Below, in pieces: positions 1 through 11,140 of a stretch of DNA of 64,000 nucleotides; the first letter of the stretch is position 1; every line of letters begins with the position of its first letter. The notes beneath the pieces were generated by a model that did no database searches, was not told the origin of the DNA, and saw only the letters and a list, made by a program, of their open reading frames with translations. Source of the DNA: Micropterix aruncella (Eukaryota; Arthropoda; Insecta; Lepidoptera; Micropterigidae); NCBI GenBank assembly GCA_944548615.1, contig OX155957.1:23485616-23549615 (forward strand). Reading direction: 5' to 3'. A program made the translations under genes and the position numbers.

Positions 1-1140
1 CCAAATCTGGTTCTGAAACAATTATCCATTGAGTATGATACGACCAGATCTGGTTCCGCGTTTTTTTCACTTCTTTGACGTTCTCATATTTATTCATAAT
101 TATCTAATTGTTTTACAAAATGATATTTCAATATTCTATATTCGAAATTTCAATGCAATCATTGTGCAGTTGTTCTTTTTATGATTGGTGTAGTAGTTTC
201 GTAGTTATAGTACTTTAAGGTCGATGTCGCCGAAAATCCTGCAAGAGAGACAGATGCATCCATGAAAATACCCATTTACTCCAAGGGTTAAACCGATTTA
301 GACGTGTGTTTATATTGTTAGAATCATTGTCATCCCGAGTGCCATCCTTGTCATCCTTAGCTGTACAAAAACAGGTAGTTGTCTAAATGTCCATATGTCA
401 ATAAATCTACGGGTATGAGATGTCCACGGAGGCAAGCGACGTAAGTTTTTTCACCCGGCATACGCCCGGTTAAAAAACTAAATTAATATTATAGGTTTGC
501 AGCTGTCTTACAAGACTTTGACATATTGATCAATGTTCTAAAAATATTCGAGTACACATTTTGTAAAACCATCGTTTAATGACCTTTCTTGTCGCGGCGT
601 GGCGCTAAGTAGACACACTAAAGGGAACTTCATATTTACAGTGGAGATAAAATCGTTAATGTAAAAGTGCGCTGTAAGAAGTTTATATCTGCCTTAAGTG
701 CGTCATCTACTTCGGAGATTTAATTATTTTCGTCTGGCGACGCACTGTGCATAAACGAGTCATAGACTTGGTCCTCACTAGACGAGGCGAGTACGCCTCG
801 TCTGCTTCTGAGTCAGCGACACCGATATACATATTTTTTTTACTTACCATATCTCAGGACTTTCAGGACAAAATTGTCATAAGGAAGTTATACTAGTAAT
901 AATTATATCATTGATTATATTGGGTATTAGATTGTCTTGGAAGCCAGGATTTTACGATAAAACGCAACGTGTAGGTCGCAGTCATAGTTCCAAATATTGA
1001 TTTGTCTTCTCTCATGTTCAATATGGCGGCGTTTGTGGTATATCAGTATAATCCTTTGTTAAGGAGGTACGTGAAAAGCTGATTATCAGATCGGATTGAA
1101 TTAGCATGCACAAGCACTCACAAGCACATTCGCACTACAG
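1..1140. other. non-coding DNA with two dispersed-repeat modules
   Basis: No gene is seen. Positions about 46-290 are a diverged direct copy of 47968-48177; both share the stretch running from TATTTATTCATAATTATC to the AAGGGTTAAA motif. Positions about 265-430 resemble a second dispersed family seen at 17390-17700 and 53935-54260, through blocks such as TTGTCTAAATGTC. These are anonymous old interspersed repeats. Confidence 0.5.
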
Positions 1141-1262
1141 ATACACACACCCACACACACATACATACACGCACACACACATACAAACACACACATACAC
1201 ACACTCACACATACACGCTCTCCATCACACAAACACACACTAACATCCATACACTCGCACCT
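1141..1262. repeat. impure (CA)n microsatellite
   Basis: About 120 bases of CA dinucleotides broken by T and G substitutions, on the plus strand. No reading frame of interest crosses it. Confidence 0.85.
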
Positions 1263-2285
1263 AGCGATTTTAACTGTTACTTTTAAATTCTTTTTGGTAT
1301 TATTTATTTTGTATTGTTTAGCATATTTTGTAATCCTTATATAGCAAATAATTTAAAACATCATTGGCTTTGTTACTGGTGTATATATTATGCTTATACG
1401 TATTTTTTTATGCTGTATGTTTTTAAGGAAAAATAAAATAAAAAATAAAGGCGCTCTATGGATGGCGCTCTACACAGGCCTATACCACAGTATACCAGAC
1501 AGCACCGTCTCTTACAACAAAATTGAAAACGAAGTGACCTACGTCATGAAATCAAGGCTCGCATATGGCCGCCACATGTCTACTACTCCGCCAAAGCAGA
1601 CATTCAAATGTTTTAAGAAATTCGTTAACCTTCGCAAGCGCTTAACGCTAACCAAAGGCGTTCGTCGAGACGCACCACTCTGATCACTTCCCTTGCACCC
1701 TGTCCCCGCAATCCCCTGTCGCTTGAGAGTGTGTCTACTGTTTTCTCGGTATACTGTACCTATACTGTATCCTATCTCAAAATAAAATAATAATAAAATA
1801 ACAAACGAATTGTTAAATCATATCCCTTATTATTTGAATATTATTTACATAAACATGTCAATTTTCAATTTGGTATACATGTTTGAATAGGTTATAATTA
1901 CGCAGTTAAAAATTCAGGTAGACTAATAGATGGCATTCTATTTCTCATTATTATTCCTGTTAATGTAATCAGCCTATATGAAAATGCGATATATAGCACT
2001 AATAATTAAATGTTATTTTTGCTATCATTCATTAAATTATTGGGTTTTTCTTATTCAATTATTTTTTTATAAAAAAAAAAACATTCATTATAAATGTTAT
2101 TACAGATGGCCAAATAAATTGCTATTAGGTCCACCGGAAAATGCTGTCAGCGCTACCTGCATATCGTTGGCGTACAAAGGTTGTTAAAAAATCCTATAGA
2201 ACACAGTGGCGTACCCAGGGTTGGTGAATGGAGCAAGCCCGGGCATACCTTTTAGTGTTTTTTACGCATTTTCTATTAAAAAAAA
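1263..2285. other. AT-rich non-coding DNA, no recognised gene
   Basis: A 97-codon open frame at 1390-1683 (plus) matches no family I know. It lies in a locally GC-richer patch (1440-1740), so it may be a fragment of a transposon. Nothing else is recognised. Confidence 0.4.
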
Positions 2286-3012
2286 GTGGTACCTCTTTAC
2301 TCTTCAATCTTCAGTTTGAAGACGAGAGCAACAAGAACTGGTGATATGTTGTGCCAAGATCTTACACAACATTTGGCCAGCGCCATTTCACGTTCATTGG
2401 CCCTAGAATGTATAACAATCTTCCCGACGCAATTAAAAGTAGTGAGAACACATCCACTTTCAAAAAATCTCTAACGGATTGGTTGTTGGAGGTGGGTAGG
2501 GACGGTTTAGGGAATATGTTGACTGTTGTATTTTGAATGATAGTATTTAGTACTTAGTATTTAGTTTTTCCATGATAATTTTAAATGACTATTATAGGTA
2601 TGTGAGCGTCATATCAATATGTAATTGATTTATATATGTATATTATTTTAGTTTTTATTTTATTTATTTTGGTTTTAATATTATTTTCGTATAAATATAT
2701 GTATGTGTATGTGTGCATACATGGATATATATTTTATCTATAGATGTATATAAGTATCTATCCATATTTGTATATGCGTAAATATTTGTAGTTTTAAAAA
2801 TAAGTACTAATTATAGATTAAGTTGACAGTGCACACTTAATATCATCATTAAAAGTCTGCCTTAGAACAGGCCTAGGCCTAGTTAGGCGACTGTGTCAAT
2901 CATAAAAATAATGTCGCATCAATTTCTTGCTAACATCTTAATCAAATATGACATTAACTTTTTACTAGATGTGTTACTACTAAATAAAATAAAAATAAAA
3001 ATAAATAAAAAA
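2286..3012 (+). pseudogene. LINE (non-LTR retrotransposon) 3' end, ORF2 C-terminal fragment
   Basis: The frame ending at 2536 reads TFGQRHFTFIGPRMYNNLP, the conserved C-terminal tail that follows the reverse transcriptase domain in CR1/Jockey-group LINEs (family pattern G-R-FS-GP-WN-LP). Upstream residues (2286-2347, with KTRATRTGD) lie in another frame, so there is a frameshift near 2347. The reverse transcriptase itself is absent, as usual for a 5'-truncated copy. The following ~470 bp is AT-rich, and a tail made of AAATA-like units at 2983-3012 is the probable 3' end. The copy is dead. Confidence 0.75.
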
Positions 3013-3723
3013 TGTACTGCTTGTGTCGTAGATTGAGGCACACTGGAGGCATGCTACTGCTAGATAGAATTTAAAATATACCTATTTATCAGCAGTCGCA
3101 TACCTGCGGTGGCTTTAAAAAATGCCGTTTTATTTGCTTGAGCGATTGAAATCAAGTTGAGACAGAACTCACCACAAGGGATAATTTCCTCCATTGTTTA
3201 TCAGGCAATAAAAACCAGAAATCAATTGAAATTATACAACAAAAAATCTCCCCCTTTGTTCAAAACAAACGGAACTAAATGCGGAACACGCTCGCATTCT
3301 ACTTCCATAACGCAAGCCTGGCTTATTCGTCAATACAAAAGTCGTATAAATACATATGTTATATCGTTTTGCGTAGTTTCCCAGTGGCCAGAATGAAAAG
3401 ACCACTGATTTTGAAAGCTCCGTTGCAAGCCCATGTGTGCGAGCGAGATGACTAGCTGAACTCAGCTCGGTATGATTGCAGCGAATTGTCGCTGTCGACA
3501 AGCTGTTTTGTCGCTTGGAGCGATCTGTGCCCGCTAGATAGCAATAGGCGCTCGCAAGTTCATTCATTAGTTTACCGATCTTTTTAAGAAGATTTTTAAG
3601 ATAAAAGCAAGCCGGACTTTTCTGCTTGTATGAAGGAACCACCAATGATAGAACAGTCTAATGCCCTATATATCACATATCAATGGTTATATTTTCGCAT
3701 ATCGGTATTATTAAATGTGTTGA

Positions 3724-3726
<3 letters not shown>
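3013..3726. other. unassigned DNA, no recognised gene
   Basis: Open frames of 79 codons (3157-3396, plus) and 137 codons (3232-3645, minus) overlap each other. Neither shows a recognisable domain. The minus frame is Ser- and Ala-rich with scattered Cys and is probably chance. Confidence 0.35.

Positions 3727-3819
<93 letters not shown>
3727..3819. repeat. (AT)n microsatellite
   Basis: About 93 uninterrupted bases of alternating A and T. Confidence 0.97.
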
Positions 3820-3820
<1 letters not shown>

Positions 3821-5049
3821 CATACTTTACCGTAAAAACCGCATCCAGTGATATTGCAGAACTTTTGTTGATCCACCTTCTTTTGTTTGTCAGCGATGAA
3901 CTGAGAGAGATATAGTTGTCTTTGTCGAATATAAGTGTAAGATATGCTTTTTCGCTTACATGTATTCGAAGCTAGATACTTATACTCGCTATTATTTTTT
4001 ACCTAATGCTCGAGCGTAAGTTGATCCCTAACGGTCAAATTTATCACATTCGTTCATTGTTGATCCAGATCAAGCAAGTGCTATCAAACGATATATTCTT
4101 ATACTATCGTCTCTCATTACATATATAATCTCGTCATATTTTAGTTATTGTTCTTATTTCTTTAAAACAGGACAAGGCCAATTACAAGTCAATCTTGTTA
4201 ATAACCTTAAATAAGTTTGTACTTCCTGGGTAACGAAAAAGTTATTTTAATATTGAATTTATCTACACATTTAGGAATTTACTAAAGCAACAGTGAATTA
4301 CACGGTACGTCTCATCTTTAGTCCAGAGTCGATGATCGAGCCAATTTTAAAAAACCACTTGCGAAAATTTGTCTTAGTGGGATCAAATTCACTAAAAGAT
4401 AATTGCCATACCACGGGCAGCTGTGGGGCGCATTTAGCAATCACATTAGACCATATCCACACTTAGGCCATAACATTGCAGCATCATTACTGAGGAACCC
4501 GGAGTTCAATGAAAAAGTCTTTGCTTGAAAACGACAATACTGATTCAAAACCCAGCAAATCCTTCTTTCTTTCGCGGTTCAGTGTGGTAGTATCGCTGCA
4601 GCATCAGGATTTGGGGCCCAACGATAGAAATTATGAAAATGTTGTAATATCATAGAGACTGAATACGCATTTCATGAGATCAGTTCGGTAGGAGCAGTTA
4701 AGAAATCGGTTGCGTCACACGCCAAGTCTTTCACGACAAGTAGCCAAGGACTGATTTCATCGGAATATTAATTTTATAAATAAAATCGATAAGCGCTTTC
4801 TCTCGACCGGCGGACGATTCCGGTAGTGTTCTATTACACATCCTCAGCGGCGCAGATGGCGCGGCTCGTTTCTTGTCTAGCTTTGTGAGGCTCGGCGTTA
4901 TCATTTGGTTAAAATATATGTCTGAATTTAAATAACATTAGTGCAGATTGTACATGAGATATTCAAACCAAATTTCACAATAATCTTTCCGCCGAACACG
5001 GCATCCAAGTCCAATAATTCAAGGAATATAAATGACTTTTTTGCCCCCT
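3820..5049. other. non-coding DNA with GTTGATCC motifs
   Basis: No gene is seen. GTTGATCC or TTGATCC occurs near 3869, 4021 and 4062. The last is followed by AGATCAAGCAAGTGCT, which links it to the duplicated block at 5960 and 9160. The rest is AT-rich and unassigned apart from the repeat at 4690-4800. Confidence 0.4.
4690..4800 (+). repeat. dispersed repeat family D, copy 1
   Basis: The module runs from AAATCGGTTGCGTCAC through CAAGTAGCCAAGGACTGAT to ATAAATAAAATCGATAAGC. Related copies occur at about 7232-7305 and 10862-10942 (plus) and 53030-53125 (minus). It has no coding capacity and is probably a SINE or non-autonomous transposon fragment. Confidence 0.6.
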
Positions 5050-5235
5050 GATAAACCGATTTTAACCACAACCTTTTAACTCATGCCATGACGAAATGTT
5101 GCCTGCATATCAAATTTCAACTTAATCGGATCAAGCGATTGGTCGCTATCGTCATTGATTTTATAGTATAAAATCAATGCTATCGTGGAAGAATACATAC
5201 AGCTAGACAGAGGGAGATACAGAGACACCTTTATT
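5050..5235 (+). repeat. dispersed repeat family A, copy 1 (RTE-tail-like)
   Basis: The module contains CATGCCATGACGAAATG, AAATTTCAACTTAATCGGAT and CTATCGTGGAAGAATACA. It recurs near 5560-5700, 7590-7700, 9610-9760 and 12190-12345, in each case followed by a CA-rich microsatellite or ACACAG tail. The layout recalls the 3' ends of RTE-type retroelements; that assignment is inference. This copy carries a 26-bp palindromic insertion. Confidence 0.6.
5145..5186. repeat. 26-bp palindromic insertion flanked by 8-bp direct repeats
   Basis: GCTATCGT occurs at 5145-5152 and again at 5179-5186. Between them sit 26 bases whose last 25 form a perfect inverted repeat (arms ATTGATTTTATA and TATAAAATCAAT around a central G). 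Sister copies of the repeat read straight through with a single GCTATCGT, so this is an insertion with a target-duplication-like signature. Confidence 0.8.
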
Positions 5236-5371
5236 TATCTGGAAATCGTCATAATTATCTCGTGGGGCTACAAATAAATATTTTCATGTCGATTTTTTTT
5301 TCACAGTACTTTCCCTTTTGGTTGGTTGGTGAGACGGAAAAGTAAAAACTTGGTTGTGTCAGTACAAGAGT

Positions 5372-6264
5372 GAGTCATCAATTACAATTTTTTAACGATT
5401 CACACATCGCAAGCGACGCCGCTTTAAATGGCCTGACTCTTAGTTTAATTTATGGTAGATTTTAAATATTATTTGTGTCGCTTGTATACAGAATGAGTTT
5501 AAATTACCAGGCGTCATTTGAGGGGTTGGATGAGTCTTTGAGTGATGACCGATTTCAATTACAATTTTTTCAACTCTTGCCATGACCTGCGTGCCGAAAT
5601 TTATCAAAACGGGATGTAGCGTTGGACGCTATCGTGGAGGAATACACACACACACACACACAGACTGACACAAACACACAGAAGTTGCCTTAGTCATTTT
5701 GGGGATGGGTGGGGTGAGGGATGGGCAGAGGGGGAGATTAAAAATGTGTAGCCTTCTTCTTCTCGAAATAAATATTTAACCCGTTCACAATACTTTACCT
5801 CATCGTCGGTCGGTGGGCCGGTAAGGTAAAATCAGTCATATAATTGAAATAATAATAAAGCCGTAAATCAAGTCTTGATTTTCCGACTTATACGGTTCAA
5901 CTAATATAAGAGCTACGAAATTTTTCATTCGTATATAATTATTTCCTTATGGACACCGTGCATTAATTGATCCAGATCAACCAAGTGCTAAACATATAAA
6001 GCAATAATTCTGACTGATGTAAATTTAAATGGTCACAGTTATGACTTAGGTATATATAGTTTTCGCATCCTACGTACAATGGTTGATCCGGATCAACAAA
6101 ATGCTTAGCATTGTTTCCAATTTTTGGATATACGAGTATATCGGCATTCGGAAGCGAACGTCCGTTACGTTGGCGTGTCAGCGTTGTGATGGTCGGAAAG
6201 GATAATTTTATTAAATAAATAAATAAAAAATAAATAAGGCGATTCGATGGTGTTTGAGTTTCCA
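5372..6264 (+). repeat. duplicated 0.9-kb block, copy 1 (uninterrupted)
   Basis: This block matches 7396-8017 plus 9154-9450 at high identity. It contains GAGTCATCAATTACAA at the start, GGCGTCATTTGAGGGGTTGG, a family-A module with an (AC)n tract at 5648-5664, an inverted pair ACTTTACC/GGTAAGGT near 5790-5830, the palindrome GTTGATCCGGATCAAC at 6083-6098, and an AAATAAATAAATAAA tail near 6215. There is no protein-coding content. Position 5949/5950 is the empty site for the Helitron found in copy 2. Confidence 0.85.
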
Positions 6265-6770
6265 GCCAATCAGCAGACACCCAACATTTTGTATACGCAT
6301 TCAATTATGATATCCGCTTCCATGTTCCACCATGACATTACTGATGAACTCTGGGTTGGCTCCCGATAAGGTAATTCCCTAACGGTCAACAGCAGAGACC
6401 CAAAATTGTGTATTCAATTATGATAGCCCCTTCCATGTTCTTCCGTGACATGGCTGATGAACCGTGGGTTGGGTCCCGATGAGGGAACTCCTAACGGTCA
6501 ACAGCAGAGACCCAAAATTTTGTATACACATTCAATAATGATAGCCCTTTCCATGTTCCATGATGACATGGCTGATGTACCCTGGGTTTGCTCCCGATGA
6601 GGGTACTCGTAAACATTCAACAGCAGAGACCCAAAGTTTTGTATACACATTCAAAAATGATAGCGCTTCTATGTTCCACGATGACATGGCTGATGCACCC
6701 TGGGTTGGCTCCCGATGAGGGAACTCCTGAACGGTCAACAGCAGAGACCCAAAATTTTATTGACCCTCCC
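6265..6770 (+). repeat. 118-bp satellite, array 1 (about 4 units, plus orientation)
   Basis: Tandem units of about 112-119 bp, each with AACGGTCAACAGCAGAGACC, AAAATTTTGTATACAC, ATTCAATTATGATAGC and GGGTTGGCTCCCGATGAGGG. Phase markers (CAGAGACC) fall near 6392, 6502, 6621 and 6739. The array follows directly on the AT-rich tail of the duplicated block, so the satellite may belong to that element. Confidence 0.9.
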
Positions 6771-6789
6771 GGCAATCGGGCAACCCGCG

Positions 6790-6985
6790 AAAAAATTACA
6801 ACCCCCCCCCCTCCCCCGCCCTCACAATCACCTTCCCTAACTCCACCCGCCTTTCAAACTCCACTCCTTATAACGACCTCCCTCCCTAAGACCCCGACCA
6901 AACTCTACACCCAAGCCCCATCCCCATTCCACTCCCCCCAAAAATCCCCATCCCCTTCCCCAAATACTCCCCCCCACCACATTGA
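6790..6985. repeat. C-rich polypyrimidine tract
   Basis: About 195 bases very rich in C runs (CCCCCCCC, CCCCAT, CCCCTT) with few G. The minus strand carries many G3-G8 runs and could form G-quadruplexes. A reversed, G-rich relative lies at 9465-9530. Open frames crossing it are composition artefacts. Confidence 0.75.
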
Positions 6986-7395
6986 ATAAATTCGTTTGAA
7001 TATTTAGATCCCGAGAGCATATTGATCAAAACAAAAAAAAAACAACCAAATATGCCGTTCCTATTCAAAAAAAGAATTACGGATATCCATCGTTTGAATC
7101 GTGAGTAGAAAAAAGCACTTTCAGTTTTTTCTGAATTTTCCTATTTTCCAGGCAATTTTTTCAATTATCCTTGCCGTTACGACGTTATTTGGAGTATTAC
7201 AAACATTTTGAAAAAAAAATGTGTTTCCGGCTAGAAACCAGGGACTTATTTCATCTGAATAGTCGTTTAATAAATAAAGTCGATGAGCAGTTGGCGAAAA
7301 TTTCTGTTAATGTGCGACGCAACGCAATAAAAATTTGAATTTGAACGCGCGTCATCTCATTCAATTTAAAAAAAAAATTACCAACACGGGTCGCC
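6986..7395. other. unassigned DNA with family D repeat copy
   Basis: Positions about 7232-7305 match family D (AGGGACTTATTTCATCTGAA and AAATAAAGTCGATGAGCAG). No gene is seen. Confidence 0.45.
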
Positions 7396-7680
7396 GTGAG
7401 TCATCAATTACAAATTTTTAACGATGCACACATCCCAAGCGACGCCGCTTTAAATGGCCTGACCCTTATTTAATTTATGGTACTTAGATTTTAAATATTA
7501 TTTGTGTCGCTTTTATACAGGATGAGTTTAAATTACCAGGCGTCATTTGAGGGGTTGGATGAGTCTTTGAGTGATGACCGATTTCAACTACAATCTTTTC
7601 AACTCTTGCCATGACCAAATAATGCCTACGTGCCGAATTTTATCAAAACGGGATGAAGCGTTGGACGCTATCGTGGAGGA

Positions 7681-7681
<1 letters not shown>

Positions 7682-7724
<43 letters not shown>

Positions 7725-7747
7725 TATACACACACACACACACACAG
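7682..7747. repeat. (AC)n microsatellite
   Basis: About 65 bases of AC repeats broken once by AGACTAT, expanded relative to the 17-base tract at the same place in copy 1 (5648-5664). Confidence 0.95.
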
Positions 7748-8017
7748 AAGTTGCCTTAGTCATTTTGGTGATGGGTGGGGGGAGGGATGGGCAGAGGGGG
7801 AGATTAAAAATGTGTATCCGTCTTCTTCCCGAAATAAATATTTAGCCCGTTCACAATACTTTACCTCATCGTCGGTCGGTGGGCCGGTAAGGTAAAATGA
7901 GTCATAAAATTCAAATAATAATAAAGCCGTTTAAATCAAGTCTTGATTTTCCGACTTATACGGTTCAACTAATATAAGAGCTAAGAAATTTTTCATTCGT
8001 ATATAATTATTTCCTTA

Positions 8018-9153
8018 CTAGCGGAACCCGACGAACTTCGTCTCGCCACGAATTTGTTCGTTTGGCAGCAGATGACGTTAACTTAGGTAATTTTCATTGA
8101 CAGTTGTTTGACATTATTACAAATTTAAAGATTGTTTATTTTTTATCTTCCAAAAGAGCAGTTTCATCAATTGGCACTTGTAGATTCGTTGTGCTCGTTG
8201 TGTTCGAAATGGAAGAGAAAAGTGTGTAAACAGTACGATTTTGTTTGACTCTCCATTGATTTCTTCTCTTTTTTTTCAGATTTGGGCATAAAATTGTCGC
8301 GAATAATATGTGTTGCACCAAATGAAGTCATTTGGAAACAGTTATTGTAATATTGTATGTACGGCAGAAAATGCCTAGAATCTGGTGCATTTCCAGACAC
8401 CAACGATCCTAATTTCTCTGGTGGTGGAACTAATGGCGTTAATCTCATTTTACCTCCTGCGCAACACAAACCGAGTGGTTCGTGGCGGTACTTAAAGGCA
8501 TTGCAACATTGGCACAAATGGTCCATTTTTCCAATTTCCATGCATTCATAATCGCCAGATTATAATAGAATGCATCTCTGTATGTGTTTTGTCTCATATT
8601 CAATAGTCTTCGCACTGCAACATTACGGATCCGTGCCGCTTCATTCAATTCTTGGCGATGCTCATCGCTTTCAGTTGGTCGAACCTCTCTTTGTCGTCCT
8701 GCTCGAGCGGTCACCTTGCTGAGATTGGATCGTCTGTGCAAGAGTATAACTGTGAAAAATGATTGTAAAACCTGCAAAAACATTCGCGAATTACACAAAT
8801 TCAGTTAATTCAGTTGAGTTACCTTCAGAATCACGAAAACGCTATGAAAAGTTCGTAAAATGCAACTTACTGTCAACTGTCAGTTTTTGCACCGTGCCGC
8901 CATCTTGATTTTCGAATTTTCGTATTTTTATTCTTGTCAAACAACGCCATCTATGATCAAGCTCGGTACTAAAATAATTTTTGGTTTTTCTCATTTTCTC
9001 ACTTTTCCGAGAGATTTTCCAATTTTTTTCTATCCTATAGCAACACCGAAATGATTACGAACAAAACAAAAAAAGAATCGTTCAAATCGGGCCAGCCGCT
9101 CGTGAGTTATTAGGTAACATACATAAAACCCGACTCATTTTTATTATATAAGA
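8018..9153 (-). mobile_element. Helitron, 1136 bp, with TC...CTAG ends
   Basis: On the minus strand the element begins TCTTATATAATAAAAATG (from 9153) and ends GGGTTCCGCTAG (to 8018). A 3' hairpin, GACGAA/TTCGTC, sits 8 nt before the terminal CTAG (8030-8042). It is flanked by A and T with no target duplication, the canonical Helitron A^T insertion. The uninterrupted paralogue at 5949/5950 confirms both boundaries to the base. Inside, on the same strand, are fragments of a Helitron protein. The element is too short for the full replication-initiator/helicase, so it is a non-autonomous or deleted copy. Confidence 0.93.
8290..8798 (-). pseudogene. Helitron Rep/helicase N-terminal fragment (Helitron-like N domain)
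   Basis: The minus-strand frame from 8541 contains HLCQCCNAFKYRHEP, LCCAGGKMRL, PPPEKLGSLVSG and YYNNCFQMTSFGA. This Cys-rich region lies N-terminal to the Rep domain in Helitron proteins. A second frame (8798 to about 8530) supplies the charged N-terminus (RAGRQREVRPTESDEHRQEL), so at least one frameshift lies near 8530. The HUH endonuclease and the helicase are missing. It is a remnant of the element's own transposase, in the orientation expected for the enclosing Helitron. Family assignment is from motif memory. Confidence 0.8.
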
Positions 9154-9460
9154 TGGACACCATCCAGATCAACCAAGTGCTAAACATATAAAGCAATAAT
9201 TCTGACTGACATAAATTTAAATGGTCACAGTTATGACTTAGGTATATATAGTTCTCGCATCCTACGTACAATGGTTGATCCGGATCAACAAAATGCTTAG
9301 CATTGTTTCCAATTTTTGGATATACGAGTATATCGGCATTCGGAAGCGAACGTCTGTTACGTTGGCAGCGTTGTGATGGTCGGAAAGGATAATTTAATTA
9401 AATAAATAAATAAAAAACAAATAAGGCGATTCATTGGTGTTTGAATTGGTGATTCATTGG

Positions 9461-9604
9461 TGTTTGAATAAGTGGGGAAGGGGAGGGGGGGTGTTGTATT
9501 TTTTTGCGGAGGGAAGGGGGGAGGGTTGCCTGATTGCCGGGAAAGCTAATAAAATGTTGAGTCTCTACTGTTGACCGTTGAGTTCCCTCGTCGGGAGCCA
9601 CCCC
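9461..9604 (-). repeat. inverted satellite monomer with G-rich tract
   Basis: Reverse complement of the 6720-6830 region: G-rich tract 9465-9530, then GTTGCCTGATTGCCGGGAAA and a partial 118-bp monomer ending TTGACCGTTGAGTTCCCTC. It marks an inversion relative to array 1. Confidence 0.7.
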
Positions 9605-9862
9605 AGGGTGAACGGATATCAACCACAATCTTTTCAGCTTATGTCATGACCAAATGATGCCTGCTGATGCCAAATTTCAGCTCAATCGGATGAAGCGTGT
9701 CGGCGCTATCGTTGGAGGACAGACACACAGACATACGGACAAACACACACAGACAGACACAGGGACGTGCGTACACAATACTTTCCATACTGGAAAGTAA
9801 AATCGGTCGTCACTCAAAGACTTTCCCGGCAATCAGGCAACCCCTCATTTGCTGCTGATTGA
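9605..9862 (+). repeat. family A module plus linker
   Basis: Contains CAACCACAATCTTTTCAGCT, TTTCAGCTCAATCGGATGAA, an ACACAGACA tail and ACAATACTTTCC/GGAAAGTA as an inverted pair (9778-9800). It leads into satellite array 2. Confidence 0.65.
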
Positions 9863-9864
9863 CT

Positions 9865-10690
9865 TTCCAGGCAATCAGCAGACACCCAACATTTTGTATA
9901 CGCATTCAATTATGATAGCCGCTTCCATGTTCCACCATGACATTACTGATGAACTCTGGGTTGGCTCCCGATAAGGGAATTCCTTAACGGTCAACAGCAG
10001 AGACCCAAAATTTTGTATACGCATTCAATTATGATAGCCCCTTCCATGTCCCCCCACGACATGGCTGATAAATCGTGGGTTGGCTCCCGATGAGGGAACT
10101 CCTCAACGGTCAACAGCAGAGACCCAAAATTTTGTACACGCATTCAATTATGATAGCCCTTTCCATGTTCCATGATGACATGGCTGATGTACCCTGGGTT
10201 CGCTCCCGATGAGAGTACTCCTCAACATTCAACAGCAGAGACCCAAAGTTTTGTATACGCATTCAATTATGATAGCGCTTCCATGTTCCACGATGACATG
10301 GCTGATGTACCCTGGGTTGGCTCCTGATAAGGGAATTCCTTAACGGTCAACAGCAGAGACCCAAAATTTTGTATACACATTCAATTATGATAGCCCCTTC
10401 TAAGTTTCACTATGACATGGCTGATGTACCCTGGGTTGGCTTCCGATGAGAAGACTCCTCAACGGTTCACAGCAGACACCCATAATTTTGTGTACGCATT
10501 CAATTATTATAGCCCCTTCTAAGTTTCACTATGACATGGCTGATGTACCCTGGGTTGGCTTCCGATGAGAAGACTCCTCAACGGTTCACAGCAGACACCC
10601 ATAATTTTGTGTACGAATTCAATTATTATAGACCCTTGCAAGTTTCACTATGACATGGCTGAAAACCCTGGATTGGCTCCCGATGAGGAA
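9865..10690 (+). repeat. 118-bp satellite, array 2 (about 7 units, plus orientation)
   Basis: Seven tandem units of about 117-119 bp in the same orientation as array 1. The last two (from about 10440 and 10560) are a near-identical subtype with CTTCTAAGTTTCACTATGAC and TTCCGATGAGAAGACTCC. The array ends abruptly at GATGAGGAAACACGC. Confidence 0.9.
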
Positions 10691-11140
10691 ACACGCAACT
10701 GCAAACGCGACCGTAAACGCGACCGAAAACGCGACCTCAAACGCGAACGTGACCGCTACTACGACAGCTACGTCGACGTCCATCGCGCAGTTGCTTTCTG
10801 GAGAGTGATTGACTCTAAATCGGATCCGACATCCGACTAGTGTGAACAGAGAGACGACATCCGTTAAAAAATCGGCTGTGTCACCTCAAGACTTTTCTGT
10901 CAAGTAGCCAGGAACTTAATTAATCTGAATATTAATACCATCCACCCCCCTTTCCAACCTAGCCCCACCTATTAACCCTCCCCCCCCCCCCCCCGATGAT
11001 CATGATGATGAAATCGAAATCAAAATCAAAATCCAAAATGAAATCGAAACTGAAAAAAAAATCAATACCTAAAACGAAACCGAAACCGAAATTGAAATCG
11101 AAAAGTATCGCAAACGAAATCGAAACTCGTATACAAAATT
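10691..11140. repeat. spacer between inverted arrays, with short tandem motifs
   Basis: 10700-10760 is a run of 12-bp-like units around AAACGCGACCGT. 10862-10942 is a family D copy. A run of 15 C ends at 10994. 10995-11125 is a 6-bp degenerate repeat of the AAATCG/AAACCG type. Lys/Ser- and Arg/Asp-repeat frames here are simple-repeat artefacts. Confidence 0.75.

Larger units (their letters stand above)
7396..9450 (+). repeat. duplicated 0.9-kb block, copy 2, split by a Helitron
   Basis: 7396-8017 matches copy 1 from 5372 to 5949, with a longer (AC)n tract. 9154-9450 matches copy 1 from 5950 to about 6255. The two halves are separated exactly by the Helitron at 8018-9153. The downstream end duplicates GATTCATTGGTGTTTGAAT twice near 9430-9465. 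Confidence 0.9.

Noticed and set aside
6265..6770. CRISPR-like direct repeats
   Set aside because: Units are contiguous 118-bp satellite monomers with no unique spacers, in a eukaryotic context.
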